The notes: generated from the letters alone by a model not told the origin. A stretch of DNA of 64,000 bases from Lytechinus variegatus (GCF_018143015.1 NC_054751.1:23140425-23204424); one strand, 5' to 3'. Numbered from the stretch's first letter, positions 34,401-46,050 are shown. Program-made: numbers and translations.

Positions 34401-37400
34401 TTCCCGACAGACGCATTTTTTCGGCCTCACTAATTTTTCCAAGGGCAGATAGTTCTGGGGAACCTTGATTTGAGCTATGCCTCAAATACCATTGATCTCT
34501 TCATTCGGATTCATTCATTTGAAAACATATATTTGAATAAAAGAGTTGGCAAAGCTATTGTACATACAATTTCTCACATTTGTATATTGTTCCATACATT
34601 TACTGAATATAAGCACTAATTGCTTTGCAGCTGAGGCATGGTGACTTGTCATTGTTCAAAACTCATCGACACCCGACAAAGAGAATTTAATCAGTAATGT
34701 CGAAAATCTGTTTATCTGATGGTCAATCGGATCGGGGTCGCCCAAGCCTCTAGCCCGTCTCTGCGGTCTATAGTGGTTAAGGCACCGGCATTCTAAGCTG
34801 GGGGCCCGGGTTCGATTCCGGGCAGAGACAAAAAATTATTTACCGGGAATCGAACCCGGGCCCCCAGCTTGGAACACCCGGTGCCTTAACCACTAGACCA
34901 CAGAGACGGGTTAGTGCAGGGACCCCGGGGAAGAACAGGTTGGTTATTAATAATCTGAAACGGGTCTATCCCTTTGATATACAATTTTGTATTACATGCA
35001 TTGTTAAGTTTGATTATTGTCACATTGATATATTGTATATAATTATTTGAATGTTTATTTTGTTTATATTTATGCACCAAGTGCCTAGGACGATCCCAAT
35101 TCGACTGACGAGCAGATAAACAGATTTTCGACACTATACCAATTTTAATTTCCTTAGTCGGGTGTCGGTGGGTTTTGAACAATGACAAGCCCCATGCCCT
35201 AGTTGGATCGAAGCTTTTGCTGAAATACAGTACATGCTGAGAGCTATAGCTCTATGGTACATGTATGGGAGAAATTATACAAAGACAAAGAAAGATTGTA
35301 TAATTAAGAAAAAGATAGTTACTAAGATAGAAGAGTGACTTCCCTCGCTCTCTCGATTATGACACTTACCAGGGGCGACAGTTTGGGGACAGGGGCACCC
35401 CTTCCCACATTAGGAATGTTAAAGTCTTTGATGAAAAAGTTAAGACGACGAAGAAAGTAGAGTATACAATAAAGGTCTGTGTCGTGTCACTCGAAATTGC
35501 CCATTATCAATTGAAAAAATAACAATGTCGCATGACTGTGACGCCACCCTGACTGCTTGGATTACGGTAAATCGAAGATTTTTTTCCAATACTTAGCAAA
35601 TATGGAGTTAGGATATTGCACATAACGATTGTATTTCTTAGTATTTTTTTTACTGAAATAGCACTATTTCCTTCCTGGTTCTGGTATACTAGCTCTAATG
35701 AAGCGGAATAAAAAGTGTATCAAGTTTGTGTTATCGGGTGACATTATCATCAATAATTATCATTAATATAATCATTCTAATTATTATAATCAATTATCTT
35801 TATTTTCATTATCATTATTCCTGACATTATCATCGACACCTCAGTCACATTTGTTCTAAGGAGGCCGTGCAGCGAGTCGAAAACAGCCATTTTATTCATT
35901 TTTATTCAAACCATCTATAATTATGTAGCTGGTACGAAAAAATGTTAAAACGGTTTCGACTCGCCGTAGAGCAAATGTGACTGAGGTATTAACAACACTT
36001 TGACTCCCGTCGTCACCATTATTCTACCTGATAGTTGGCCATTACACGAAGCGTCCCTCCCATCACGACCGTCTCTTCCCGGTAGGCCAATGTCTCCAGG
36101 TGGTCCACGGGGACCGGGAGCTCCTTCTGGACATAGAGAACACGGACCTGACATGAAAAAAAAAGATCAAATTTACTGTAAATGTATCTCAATTTTCTTG
36201 TTTATAGGGGAATCCAGCCTTGGTCATAAATGTTGTGTTGGAAAGGAGAAAAATGAATAAGACAAAATGGTGAAGGTTTGAAAAAAATCGCAAAGCAATA
36301 TATATATATTTATAATTCATGACTAAACATGTTCTTCTTTCGGGAGTGGGTATGAAATAATTTTTCGGTTGATGCATAATGAAGATAGGCCTACAATAAA
36401 ACCCATTTTCAATACTTTCAATGACATTTCACTGATTTTCCCCCCTTAATTCGCGATACAAGAGGAAGCTACTCGCATATGATGTCACAAATCCTCCAAA
36501 ATAACATTATAACTTTTTGTTAATATTTGCTTCGGCAAGAAATTTATCCACAATGTACTGCACTCGACCCAGGTGAGGTAAATGGGTACCTGGCAGGAAT
36601 TTATTCCTTGAAATGCCTTCGCGCTGTAAAAGGCTGCGGTGCTAAGGCCGGGGTAATAATCAAATGAAGCGCATTTGGCAGTGATATGCGCTATATAAGC
36701 ATGTTGGTATTATTATTATTATTATATTAATATTTGATTGATTTTCGTCAAATCTTCACCAATATTTTTTCTGCTATTTTTTTACAATAAACCTCGTCAG
36801 GATTAGCTTCCCCTTTAACTATATTGCCCCAAATGAACTTCATCACAGTGGCCACTGGGGCGGATCCAGGACGGGGGGCACAGCCGGCCTTTGCCCTCTC
36901 CCCCCCCCCCTTGAGAAGCAAAATTAAAATGTGTAATGTAAAAATACCGTTAAAACAGAAGTGTCCCCCCCCTTGATAATGAAGACCTTTTTTTGTTTGT
37001 TTTGTTTTTGCTTGTCATATTTTTCCTCGGAAAAATGTGCCCCCCCCCCCCCTTGGAAAATCCTGGATCCGCGCCTGATCGTGGCAATATTCACACTAAG
37101 AAATAAAGGTCAAGTTTGCTCATGAATCATTGTTAGCTCCTTTGGGGTGTAATTTTGCACCCTATTGGGAAAAGGTGCACCCATTCACACTATTACTATT
37201 ATTTGTACCAATAAATGCTCGATTGCATCCTCAGAAGTGCAACATTTTCACCTTTTAAGGAGCATAATGGACGTTACGAAATGTTCAAATTTGCATCTTT
37301 ACTGCATGGTTCATCTCTGTACCATTATTAGGGTGCCGAGAAAAGGCATCATAATTCTGAGTAAATATGAATGAAAACTAATACATCCCTGTCCATAATT

Positions 37401-38580
37401 CATTCCAAATACCTTAATGATTATGTTTCTGAATTGCTTTTAGCTTCTTCAAATTAAGTTAAAGTTTAAGTTAGATTTTAAACATACCCGTTATGTCATT
37501 ATTGTAGTTCATTTTTTTATAAGCATCAAGCATTGAGGTTATTATTGCCTACAGTTATCCAGTTAACTCTTTTTACCACTTAAGTCCACCAGTGGAAAAG
37601 GTAGGTAAATATTCAATATCCTATTATACTTCATGTATATTGAGTTCGATATATACGCATACGTGTATTTATCGGAGGACTATATCAATGTATTGGTTAT
37701 TTGCCGAAGTGAATAATTAAAATATAGACAGAGATAGAAATAAATAGTGAAATAAATAGTACACGAAAGGTTTTCTTGAATTTAAAGTTTGTGTTGGCGC
37801 AAGTATGGAGATTAATACGTGACTTTTAGCAGGCATTCTTTTCATTTCTATCAAACTTGGAATTTGTTATGCATTTGATGTTGCTGTCTTATATTGTTTT
37901 TTATCCGTAAAAGACTTAAATGAAATACAAAAGAAATATGAAATAATGTGAAATGAGCGGCTATCAAATATACATGATTGGAATAGCATAACGTGCATAT
38001 AATATTTTTTTTTTCACTTCATTGATATAAAACCTTGTAAATGAAGCTTTTAAAAGACAATATAACTTTCATATTAATCATTCAATTTTTAATACGCTTT
38101 ATTTTCGGGCTAGCTATATTTGGAATTTGGAACTTTTGCTTGTCATATTTTCGTGGAACGAAATGACTTCCATTTTGTAGTTAATACTTTATTTATTCAT
38201 TTATTTATTTTTTATGGTCAAATTTTTCTTGGAAGAAAATTACCTCCATTTTGTAGTAAATAGCTTTTTTGTAGCTTTCATTTTATTCCTGACCTAAATC
38301 ACCTTTTTTATGGGGGGTTTGTTAATTTTTTAGTGTAGAAAATTGCCCCCCCCCCCTGGAAAAATCTTGGATCAGCTCCTGGTTGGAATCATGCATAATT
38401 CAGAGTCGTTGCAGCCCAAATCAATTAATATAAAAATGTGAATATCATTAGATATTATCAACCCGTTTTAAGATATTCAGAAGACTACATACCACTGATC
38501 GGACCGTCCACGTCAATAGTGAGACCAGAAGCAGTAGCAATAGTGGTAACAGAAATCATCCAGAGTAATAGATTGGTCAT
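30955..38580 (-). CDS. short-chain collagen C4-like gene, copy B (whole coding span, 4 exons)
   Basis: Exons 38493-38580, 36028-36147, 32513-32662 and 30955-31439 (88+120+150+485 nt) join in one frame, all introns phase 1 with GT-AG ends. They predict 280 aa. Residues 1-19 form a signal peptide (MTNLLLWMIS..., small residues ATASG at the cleavage zone). Two Cys precede a collagen stretch of eight Gly-X-Y triplets (about 38-61). The remaining 210 residues hold a WGRDVC block and a Cys-rich domain with KCAVC, EYSGYLMS and LTCAVC motifs. This order is that of the short-chain collagen C4-like family (named from sponge collagens, expanded in marine invertebrates). Probably secreted and oligomeric; function unknown. 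Coding potential is intact. It shares an upstream block with copy A and flanks with copy C. Confidence 0.85.
31440..32512. mobile_element. gene B intron 3, mostly a TA-flanked MITE (GGGGAAGGCGGG type)
   Basis: The element spans about 31472-32274. Its left end is GGGGAAGGCGGGTAAGTTG; the right end is eroded to GTGTCCCTA. Internal words GGGGCAAGTTGAGCC and CTCAACTTACCCC repeat in inverted orientation. The intron of copy A lacks it (AAGTACAGTTC at about 9854), a clean empty site with TA target. Confidence 0.75.
32513..32662 (-). CDS. gene B exon 3
   Basis: 150 nt, acceptor CTTCAG, donor GTAAGA. Encodes a Ser/Asn-rich linker then AVYIRWGRDVCVDGSELVY, the conserved start of the C-terminal domain. 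One residue differs from gene C. Confidence 0.88.
32763..33806 (-). mobile_element. tRNA-derived SINE split by a hAT-like element
   Basis: Minus-strand tRNA-like SINE. Its two parts, 32763-32858 and 33711-33806, rejoin into one promoter-bearing head (complement of CCGGGAATC...ACCTGGGACCCGG + CCTTAACCACTAGACC) when 32859-33710 is removed. Confidence 0.75.
32859..33710. mobile_element. hAT-like element carrying GCGAAGCGC array, 8-bp target duplication
   Basis: Ends CAGGGGCGTCGA and TCGACACCTCTG are inverted, and GACCCGGC is repeated exactly outside both (32851-32858, 33711-33718). The interior has poly-G/poly-C near the ends, an (AT)n run at 33001-33026, and several GATGCGAGCGCGAAGCGC cores, the same core family as 17930-18850 in opposite orientation. 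No transposase. Confidence 0.85.
33811..33982 (+). mobile_element. short SINE with a 7SL/SRP RNA-like head
   Basis: The head reads GGGCGTTGTGGCGTGCG followed by GCCTGTAATCCAAGCTG. This strongly resembles the 5' Alu domain of SRP RNA, including the UGUAAUCC loop motif. A B-box-like GAGGTTCGAGTCC follows. The 172-bp element ends in an (AC)n tail. ACATATT flanks both sides (33804-33810, 33983-33989), and gene C has the uninterrupted site at about 48381-48400. It could be a tRNA-like head converging on this sequence, but the match is long. Confidence 0.65.
34134..34470. mobile_element. inverted pair of tRNA-derived SINEs
   Basis: A minus-oriented copy (34134-34326, complement of GGTCTAGTGGTTAAGG at about 34245) abuts a plus-oriented one (34320-34470, GTGGTCTAGTGGTTAAGG and GGTTCGATTCCCGAC). 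Both keep A and B boxes; neither folds as a sound tRNA. Confidence 0.7.
34633..35215. repeat. second inverted SINE pair, large foldback
   Basis: The plus copy (to about 34830) and minus copy (34836-34915, continuing 35090-35215) share GGGCCCGGGTTCGATTCC, TCGAAAATCTGTTTATCTG and TTGTCATTGTTCAAAAC in inverted orientation. About 170 bp (34920-35090) interrupts the right arm. Confidence 0.7.
35216..36027. other. gene B intron 2, 5' part
   Basis: One unit of the CTCGCTCTCTCGATTATGAC repeat (35330-35540) and sequence paralogous to gene C 50540-51860. No extra exon recognised. Confidence 0.45.
36028..36147 (-). CDS. gene B exon 2 (collagen triplets)
   Basis: 120 nt, acceptor TGTCAG, donor CAG|GTAGAA. 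Encodes PCSLCPEGAPGPRGPPG then GDIGLP and three GRD triplets, ending in ASCNGQLS. The three Cys could cross-link chains. Confidence 0.88.
36148..36852. repeat. gene B intron 1: foldback remnants and a headless SINE
   Basis: 36205-36300 repeats the GGGGAATCCAGCC element. 36535-36730 is the 3' part of the SINE seen whole at 49611-49884 (TACTGCACTCGACCC, GGTGAGGTAAATGGGTACC, then (TTA)n). 36785-36830 carries a 'CGTCAGG..TTCCCC' MITE end. Confidence 0.55.
36853..37077. mobile_element. hAT-like MITE (GGGGCGGATCCAGGA type)
   Basis: Ends CACTGGGGCGGATCCAGGA and TCCTGGATCCGCGCCTG, interior of poly-C/T. Flanks ACAGTGGC and ATCGTGGC are a slightly decayed 8-bp duplication. Gene C keeps the empty site ATCGTGGC at 57242-57249. 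Confidence 0.75.
37078..38492. repeat. gene B intron 1, shared module and direct repeats
   Basis: The GTACCAATAAATGCTCGATT module (37085-37600), then unassigned AT-rich sequence, then degenerate CTTGTCA...ATGACCTCCATTTTGTAG repeats (38140-38290) and a GGATC-poly-C end (38345-38385). Confidence 0.5.
38493..38580 (-). CDS. gene B exon 1 (signal peptide)
   Basis: ATG at 38580; 88 nt ending AGTG|GTATGT. Encodes MTNLLLWMISVTTIATASG and then LTIDVDGPIS. This start is chosen because it yields a good signal peptide and is kept in all three copies. Confidence 0.85.
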
Positions 38581-39069
38581 CTTGAATTAGAATGTCCTGG
38601 ATTCCGATGTTACAGCTAGGGATTTGATGCTCCTGTTGGAGTTAGAGGAATTTGTTTACGTATCGCATTAATTAAAGATTCAAAAAGATCGTTCAATACT
38701 AGAGGAATACTCAACTCAAGATGGTTGAGACATGCACGACTCGCATAAATTTTCGAGTCAATGATAATGGTGGGTCTATATTTCGAAAGATGAGAGGGGG
38801 AATGAAATAGAAATGGGTGTATTTCTAAAATTTCTTAAGTATGGCACCATCAGCCTTAGTCAAGGGGTGAAGACATACCCCACTCTCTTTACCAATATAC
38901 ACACTCTTGTTTGGGTTTTTTCACTACTTGAAAATTATAGCAGAAATGTTGACTTTGAAAAAAGCTCAGATTATCTCTGCGCATCCTTTGCAGAAACATC
39001 AATGCAATTAGCCGAAGTAATAGATGTGATGAAGAATTGATGAGACTTGGAGAAATGTAATTTCCTTAC

Positions 39070-39310
39070 CTTTAAGTCTATATCTTCTTTTCTTCACGAT
39101 GTGGTACTTCTCTGGCCTTTTTTTCTGAAATTAGAATGGCTGTCTGATTTGTTAAGAGACAGTGATTGCATTTTATGATTACAAAGAAGATACGTGGAAG
39201 AGTACTTCGTCATGTTTGTTAATTCTAATTGGTTGAGAAGAGGACGAAGTCCCGCCCATCACTAAAGGGTAACAGCCAATCAAAGCGACTGTTTCGTTGT
39301 GACCGTGCCG
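39070..39310 (-). promoter_or_regulatory. putative promoter and non-coding first exon of gene B
   Basis: Donor AAAG|GTAAGG with exon edge at 39070. Further upstream on the minus strand are CAACCAATTAG (about 39226-39236), GGGCGGGAC (about 39250-39258) and TGATTGGCTG (about 39273-39282). Order and spacing match copy A. The matching region of gene C lies beyond the insertion at 60489-63563 and is cut off by the window end or lost. Confidence 0.45.
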
Positions 39311-41270
39311 TCATTACTGTCGACAACTTAGGATTGATATAAAAAAGAGGGGTATACTTCTTTGTAAGACGACGTCCGACCTGAGAATTAGATAAAAAGG
39401 GGAGTGTGTTTAACTTTTAATTTAGCTATTTTTTAAAGAAGCAGGTGCCCCCACTCTCCATCTCTCTCCCTGTCCCCCCCCCCCTCTCTCTCTCTTTCTC
39501 TTAAGGTTGACTCTTGAGAAGTGAAAAAAATGTGTGGCCCAAAATCAAGTTGGGAAAAAGAGTAAAATCTAACAGGCATTAACAAAAACAATTTAATTGA
39601 AATATGAAAAAGTTCGTTCATTATAATTTTGAAAGTTTAGCATTATTTTATATATTTTCCGTATGGTCGGAATGAGCCAGACGATGACACCATCCCTCAT
39701 GTATTCTAGTTAAATATGACTAAAAATAGTAAAAAATGAAAAGAAAAGCAGTTGCGCTCAGCTGACATGTTCAGTCATCATCTTTGTTTTAAAGGACAAG
39801 TCCACCCCAACAAAAAATTGAATTCAATAAAAACAGAAAATCCAACAAGCATAACACTAAAAATTTCATCAAAATCGGATGTAAAATAAGAAAGTTATAA
39901 CATTTTAAAATTTCGCTTAATTTCACAAAACAGTTATATGCACATCCTATCCTGTCTTGTATGAAAATGAGGAGACTATGACGTCATCCACTCACTATTT
40001 CTTTTGTATTTTGTTATATGAAATATGAAATTCTCCTCATTGTCAAATGATACAATGATTAATTCCTCCCTGAATGTCTGGAATTAGCATTGTTTAATAC
40101 TAAATGGTTCAGTCAATTTGTTCCTTATTGTCAAATCTATAAAAAATGAAATATTGTATAATTCAATCAATAAAAAACAAAAGAAATAGTGAGTGATGGA
40201 CATCATTGACTGACTCACCTCGTTGTGTGCATGTTTCGTTTTTAATATGCTCTTTGTTAGCTTTGAATATTCCTTAATTCTTCAAGCTAAAACAATTTTC
40301 AACCAAAATATGGGAGAGCGTGGAATTTTTTCAAATCCTTTCATTGTGTGCTACAAAGGTTATTGTACCTTTTGAACAGAGCCACACAGATGGGCGGGGG
40401 CTCGGGATGCCCCCCCCCTTAATTAAAACAAAATCATGACCAAGAAAAAAGTGTACAGGAAATAAAAGGAAAGATAGAAAGTAAAATATGATATGATTTT
40501 CTGAATATTATGTCAAAATCTATCACAAAATTTGATATAATAAAAAAGTGGGAATATTTGCGTGCTCACTTCGCTCGCTCACAACTTTTTAATACATTTT
40601 ACCCGACCTGCCATATCTAGCTCCTTCAAAATTGACTCAATACACCATTGTCATTGAAAGACATGAATCCCTTCCTGTGTTTCCTGTCAAGCAATTTAAC
40701 GTGCCACTGGTCAAAGAATCAATGACCCCTTGAAAAATACATTCATGTCTTTTAAAGGTACATAACATAACTTGTTTCATATAATAATAGGATTTGAATA
40801 ATCACAAGTTTTTCCAATTAATAATGCAAATCTTCTTGCTTGGGTTGACAAAAAAAAATCTTATTTTCTCGGTTACTTATGAAGGAAAATTAAAAGGTAA
40901 GAGAAGTTTAAATGAGAAAACAAAATAATTCAAGTAATCACGTAAATAAATAAATTTGTAAATAAAATTTGACAGCATGATTCGAAAATTGTGGCACAAA
41001 TAATGAAAAGGTCCAGAGGAACTCTCCTGATTAGCAAGAAGTCTGATCATCATATTACTCATATTCTGCAATTCTGGCGCAAGCCTCTTTTTGAACCCCC
41101 AACAAAAACGTCCCGTGTTCGCTCAAGCATGAACAAAACTCATTTTTTTTAAATTGCATTTCAAAGATAAGACGTTAGAGCACCTATTAGCACCAAAATA
41201 TAGACATCATAATTTGAAACAAAAATTTTATAGACTTTTCAAATCTGTCCCGTTTTTTTATACGCACTGT
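39311..41270. other. intergenic between B and C, with a partial family-1 MITE
   Basis: 39311-39740 matches the block upstream of copy A. 39791-40220 is a family-1 MITE (TTAAAGGACAAGTCCACC) lacking its far end. 40370-40640 carries poly-C and TCACTTCGCTCGCTCAC words. No gene recognised to 41270. Confidence 0.5.
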
Positions 41271-41271
41271 A

Positions 41272-42121
41272 TAGGGGAAGGCGGGGCAAGTTGGGCCACC
41301 ACCCCCATGCTAATAATGAATGAGTCAGACATTGTTGTAGTGTCATTTATTGATGACCCATTGCATAACCCTTAACCCAACCACTTTATTTCCAACTTTG
41401 AATAAAAAGTACTTTTTTAGAGGGAAAAATACAAATTTCAGCCAAAAAAGTAAATAAGGGTGTGAAATAGATAAGTGCTTTTTACCCAAACACGTCTTTG
41501 AATATATTATAGAAATAAGAACAATATTGTAAGTACAGGCATGGATTCTCATTCTTGTCATAGTTTTTTGCATGATGAATGCATAAGAAATGTGTGAATG
41601 TGAAAATATCATAGCAAGTTCGGACAGGGGTAATTTAAGCCAAAGCAACATGGGGCAAGTTGAGCCATGTTAATTCTTATGGTGATGTATAATATAAAAA
41701 TTAAAAAACGTAAAAAGCCATTGATATGCAGGCGGTAAGGAGTAAATTCACATGACAGTTCTTTTTACTTTTAGAAGATGTTAGTATTTATAGAGAATTA
41801 GCAAGTAAAAAGACTTTAAATGAAAAATTGACATCCTGGTTCTTCCCACATACATTATGTACATAGTTTTTGTGGCTCAACTTACCCCAGACGGTGGCAC
41901 AACTTACCCCATATATGGGGCAAGTTGAGCCATTTAACATCGTTTTTTTTTCAAAGGTCACGATGACTTTCAGTGTGGGGGTAGAAAGTTATATATAGGT
42001 GAAAAACATTTCCCAAGAATCAAATTTAAAGGCAAGGTACTTATTTCTACAATATTACTAGTCGTATCAATTCTAACATGCAAAATGCAAAAAGTGTCAC
42101 AACTTATCCCGCCTTCCCCTA
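41272..42121. mobile_element. MITE, GGGGAAGGCGGGG type (complete)
   Basis: Left GGGGAAGGCGGGGCAAG, right CCCGCCTTCCCC, TA at both junctions. Internal inverted words GGGGCAAGTTGAGCC and GGCTCAACTTACCCC. Same family as in intron 3 of genes B and C. Confidence 0.75.
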
Positions 42122-42249
42122 CAGTACAGTAAGCAAAACACTTAAATCAAGGTCATCAACTTCAATTTACTGGTATACAAGCTGCATGATATAAATTCGT
42201 AAGTATGCGAGAGACTATATAAACGCCTGCTGCGAGCGAGTGTAGTGAA

Positions 42250-42880
42250 CGACTCTTGACAAAAGTTGCTTCAGTCATGCACATTACAGTGAAAAAAATT
42301 GTCATTAATCAATAACGAAATGAAACTTCATAAGAAAATAGGAAATAAATGTAAAGATTTTCAAGCAATAGAAAATGTACAAAGAAGGGCCACTAAGTTG
42401 GTACCTGAAGTAAAGAACCTTCAATATGAACAAGGATTGATTCAACTAAAACTTCCTACATTAGCATATCGCCGAGCACGAGAAGATAATGATCGAAACA
42501 TACAAGTTATTTCACAGGTATGTAAGTTATTTCACAAGAGGTAGTGCCAGATTTGGGTCGTCAGGTGCATGGGCCTACCAAAGGTCATGATAAAAATTGT
42601 ACATTCCGAGGTCAGTAACTGAGAAACGTAAGAATTCTTTTTACATAAGAATTAGGAAACCTTGGAATAGCCTAAGTGATGAATTAGTAAATGCACCCAG
42701 TGTCCACAGCTTCGAGAATGGACTGGATAAGTATTGGAGATGTGAACCTGTGAAGTACAAGTTTGACGCTGACCCACCAGGACATGATCTGGCCAACCTA
42801 AAGAGGAAACAGAATTTGGAACTGAATATATTGAGTCTTAGACTGCGTTCAGAAGCATCCATAGGTATCCATAGGTAAGA
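42250..42880 (+). pseudogene. 3' fragment of a CR1/L2-type non-LTR retrotransposon (copy near C)
   Basis: Duplicate of 27910-28560 and better preserved: one frame 42299-42541 through AYRRAREDND, another 42597-42876 with RKPWNSLSDELVNAPSV. Frameshifts separate them, so non-coding now. The start at ACTCTTGACAAAAGTTGC marks the left boundary of the B/C duplication. Confidence 0.65.
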
Positions 42881-43865
42881 TAGAAAGACGGTATATCTAA
42901 ATGAACGGGGATTCAACAGTCGAGATTTTAGTGTTCAATGAAAATTCATTTATTCACCGGTAAGAGGGAAGATGAGAATTAAAAATGATTGGATCTTGAT
43001 TGTCGGGAATAAGGACAGGGGCGAATATAGATTTTTTTTCCAAGGAGGGAGTTTGGCCGAGAAATTTGACAAACAGTTAACCCCTACCCCCCCCCCCCGT
43101 AGACCCGCCACTGAAGGGTGCATTAGTAAAGCTATACGAAATAAATCACAGAACGCAATTCATGCATAATACTTTTAAAAACGTGTACAAAGCACGGAGA
43201 TACAAATGAAAAGAAAAGGCAAAATTGTAATCATAGATGATGCAGCTTTCAAAATTCTGAACAAAACTGAATTCTTTGTTGAAATATCTGTTAGATTGTT
43301 GTGTTAGTTTATAATAAATAAAATTGTAGAGACAGGGTGAATATTGTCTCAAGTGTTTTATGAACGGTTTTAACTTCATCGATGGCATCAGTAGCTAGGC
43401 CACTTAAACTTATAATGGCAGAGGTAAAATGGCAAGGCTAAAAACAATGCATGTCTTATACCCAGCACAATCAAAATATCACAGTACCCCCCCCCCCATG
43501 CTTATTATGTGGATGTGCCCCATTCTTCCTGCTTCATGTATTTTCTCCATATCTACTTCCACTTCACCGCTAGGGCGCTCATTATGGCAACACGTCCCAG
43601 TAAGATTTTCAGTTCTTTTTAGGGGGTGGTGGGTGAGTAACATTTTCGGAAATTCAGTTCTTAAGAAAAAAAAATTCCATGGTAGACGAAGGTAGAGTGG
43701 ATCGAAATCTGCCTCTTTGAAAATTAAACATTTAAGAAAGCGAATAAAAAATTCCAAAAACATCATTATGAAGGTTTTATTAAATTTTCCAAATTCTCCT
43801 TTCATGACACGCTCCCCTGGTCCCTGGACTCGGAAGGGACCCTATAACGATCCAATGCATGATTG
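42881..43865. other. duplicated flank downstream of gene C
   Basis: Near-identical to 28561-29495 apart from homopolymer lengths and small indels. No gene supported. Confidence 0.5.
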
Positions 43866-44111
43866 GTGGACATGATGGCTCAGTGGTAGAGCGCCCGCCT
43901 CATGGACGGGAGGTCGTGGGTTCGATCCCCGGCCGAGTCATACCAAAGACTTATAAAAATGGGACCTTCTGCCTTCTTGCTTGGCGCTCAGCATTTAGAA
44001 TGGAGAAGGGTAATAATAACATATTATGTTATGCAGGGCCCGCTGGAAGAACAGCTTACAGCTGAGAGTGGCTACCCTGGGTAAATAAGAGTTATTATTA
44101 TTATTATTATT
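43866..44111 (+). mobile_element. tRNA-derived SINE, complete, absent from the paralogous site
   Basis: The tRNA-like head has ATGGCTCAGTGGTAGAGCG (A box) and GGGTTCGATCCCCGG (B box) with a CAT at the anticodon position. The body ends CCCTGGGTAAATAAGAG plus (TTA)n. ATTG flanks both sides. The paralogous sequence at 29488-29503 reads straight through, an exact empty site. The anticodon stem has a mismatch, so this is not taken as a tRNA gene. Confidence 0.8.
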
Positions 44112-44164
44112 ATTGCTTGCTTATATACAAATGCTCTCTTGGCAATCAGGTAAGAAAATAAACC

Positions 44165-44350
44165 ACCACCGCCACTGTCTCCCTCTTCCTCCTCCTACTT
44201 CTCTTCCTCCACCTCTTTCTCCTGGCCCTCCTCCTTCTGCTCCTCCCAGCCCGGACTACTATTCCTCTTTTTTCCTCCTCCTCCTCCTAGCTCCGGCCTG
44301 CCTTCGTCATCGTCCACCACCACCTTCTCTCCTCCCCACTCACCTCCTCA
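44165..44350. repeat. polypyrimidine tract rich in TCC/CCT
   Basis: Paralogue of 29536-29740 with a shorter (TCC)n run. Confidence 0.7.
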
Positions 44351-45565
44351 TCGTCACCTTGTTTTACAACTAAATCAAATTTGGAATATGAACTTTCCCC
44401 CATTTAAATCATCGGCAACATCAATCATCATCATCACATCAGCTCCATATACTGTAGTTAACGCAACATAATTCACCAAACTAACGCAAGACACAACCTT
44501 TGAACAGAAATCTCTGTAACCCAAAACTTTGAACATGCTGAATGAAATGGAGATAAAAATATACACCTTTTTTCTGGAGTTGTCTTATTTAATAAACAAC
44601 TATGATATACAGTATATAAAGAATATTAAACATGTTTCCAATCATTCTGAAGAATACTCTACCAGAAAAATATTCAAAGAAAGGTGTTTATATCGCTGAG
44701 ATAACATCATGAAGACATTGAAGACCTGGGGTGTTTCATCAATATCTGTCGTCTCATAACGAAAATTTCCATGTTTTTTTATTGGCTGCGAAGCACAGGT
44801 GTCTGACGGTTACCATCGATTACTCTGGTAACTGCTTCTCGATAACCTGTCGGTGCTGACAACTTTTATGCAACAATCCCCAGATCGCCATAATTATATC
44901 TACTACTAGTATACCGCCAACACTCAAGGAGTTTTAGATGCATGGATACAATACAACCAATATTATTACGTAACTATAATGTTGACCGGGCATTGCCTGA
45001 TCCTCGAGTAAGTTCCAGACTGTCAACTTTCAGTTCACCATTTCAAGATAGGGTTCCATGACAATTCTCCCGATAGAAAATCTGCACGTTATGCCAAACA
45101 TAAACCCTAAGCCTTATTTTTACACTATTCTGAACCAAAATCTCTATGAAAATCCTCACTCCCTCTGAGATATTAAGACCGGAGCAAATGTCACAGGAGA
45201 AAATGTCGTGTCACTAAATCTTTAACCATTTTTTGAATGATATGGTTACATAACTTTTTTGAAACACGGAAGGAGTAGGGGGTAGGGGTGGGCAATATTC
45301 TCCCTCGCTGTATACATGCTATAAAACCTAACCCCCCCCCCCAAAAAAAAAAAAAGGTTTCTGAAAAGTATCTGTCAATGGCACACTGGAAAAAGTAACA
45401 GTGGGTGCAACTTAGTACTAGCTACTTCGAAAGTACTAGCTACTTGGAATTGACAAATATTCCTTCGGGAATTCATTTTGTCCACTGTATGTTTCAATAG
45501 ATGAACTACACTACACAGATATAATTAAACGTACGGACTATATTATCACACGATCTTAACAATTT
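44351..45565. other. 3' flank of gene C
   Basis: Close copy of 29741-30954. By eye it differs by about ten substitutions over the last 500 bp, plus a poly-C/poly-A length change near 45330. Confidence 0.45.
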
Positions 45566-46050
45566 CTAAATCGTACACACAGCGCAAGTGAGTTCCTGAC
45601 CGTCAATATAGGGTCCACAACGAAGCCCAGTTCCGGCCACACATGTAGCTGTTACCATGTAAAAGAGAGCCCCATCTTCGTTTCCAGCTGTACCAGGCAC
45701 TGCTTCCATGTCACGATCGAAACAAACGAACTCAGTACGTGCGTGACCAAAAGAATCTGACATGAGGTAACCACTATACTCCAGGCGCCACTCGTCAGAA
45801 GGGCACTTGTTCCGCGCAGGGATCATCAATTTGGTAGATCGTCCTGAGGGCGCCCTGCAGACTGCACATTTTGGTGTATGGTCGTGGATACCCTGGAGAC
45901 GACCGATGGCGTTTATTGTCTGATATTCGGCAGAGTACAGCAGACCACGAGTTCCACCAGACTGATGTTCATCATAAATAGGGTCAGGTGGCAAACACAG
46001 ATAGTTAGATCCACTTCCTGGATGTGTGTAGTGAGCTCCTGCTGCAATAC
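45566..46050 (-). CDS. gene C exon 4 (C-terminal Cys-rich domain)
   Basis: Acceptor TTTGTAG, stop TAG at 45568-45566. All nine Cys of gene B kept. At several variable sites (PPD, SGG, EYQT, RLQG, IHDH) it agrees with pseudogene A rather than B. Confidence 0.88.
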
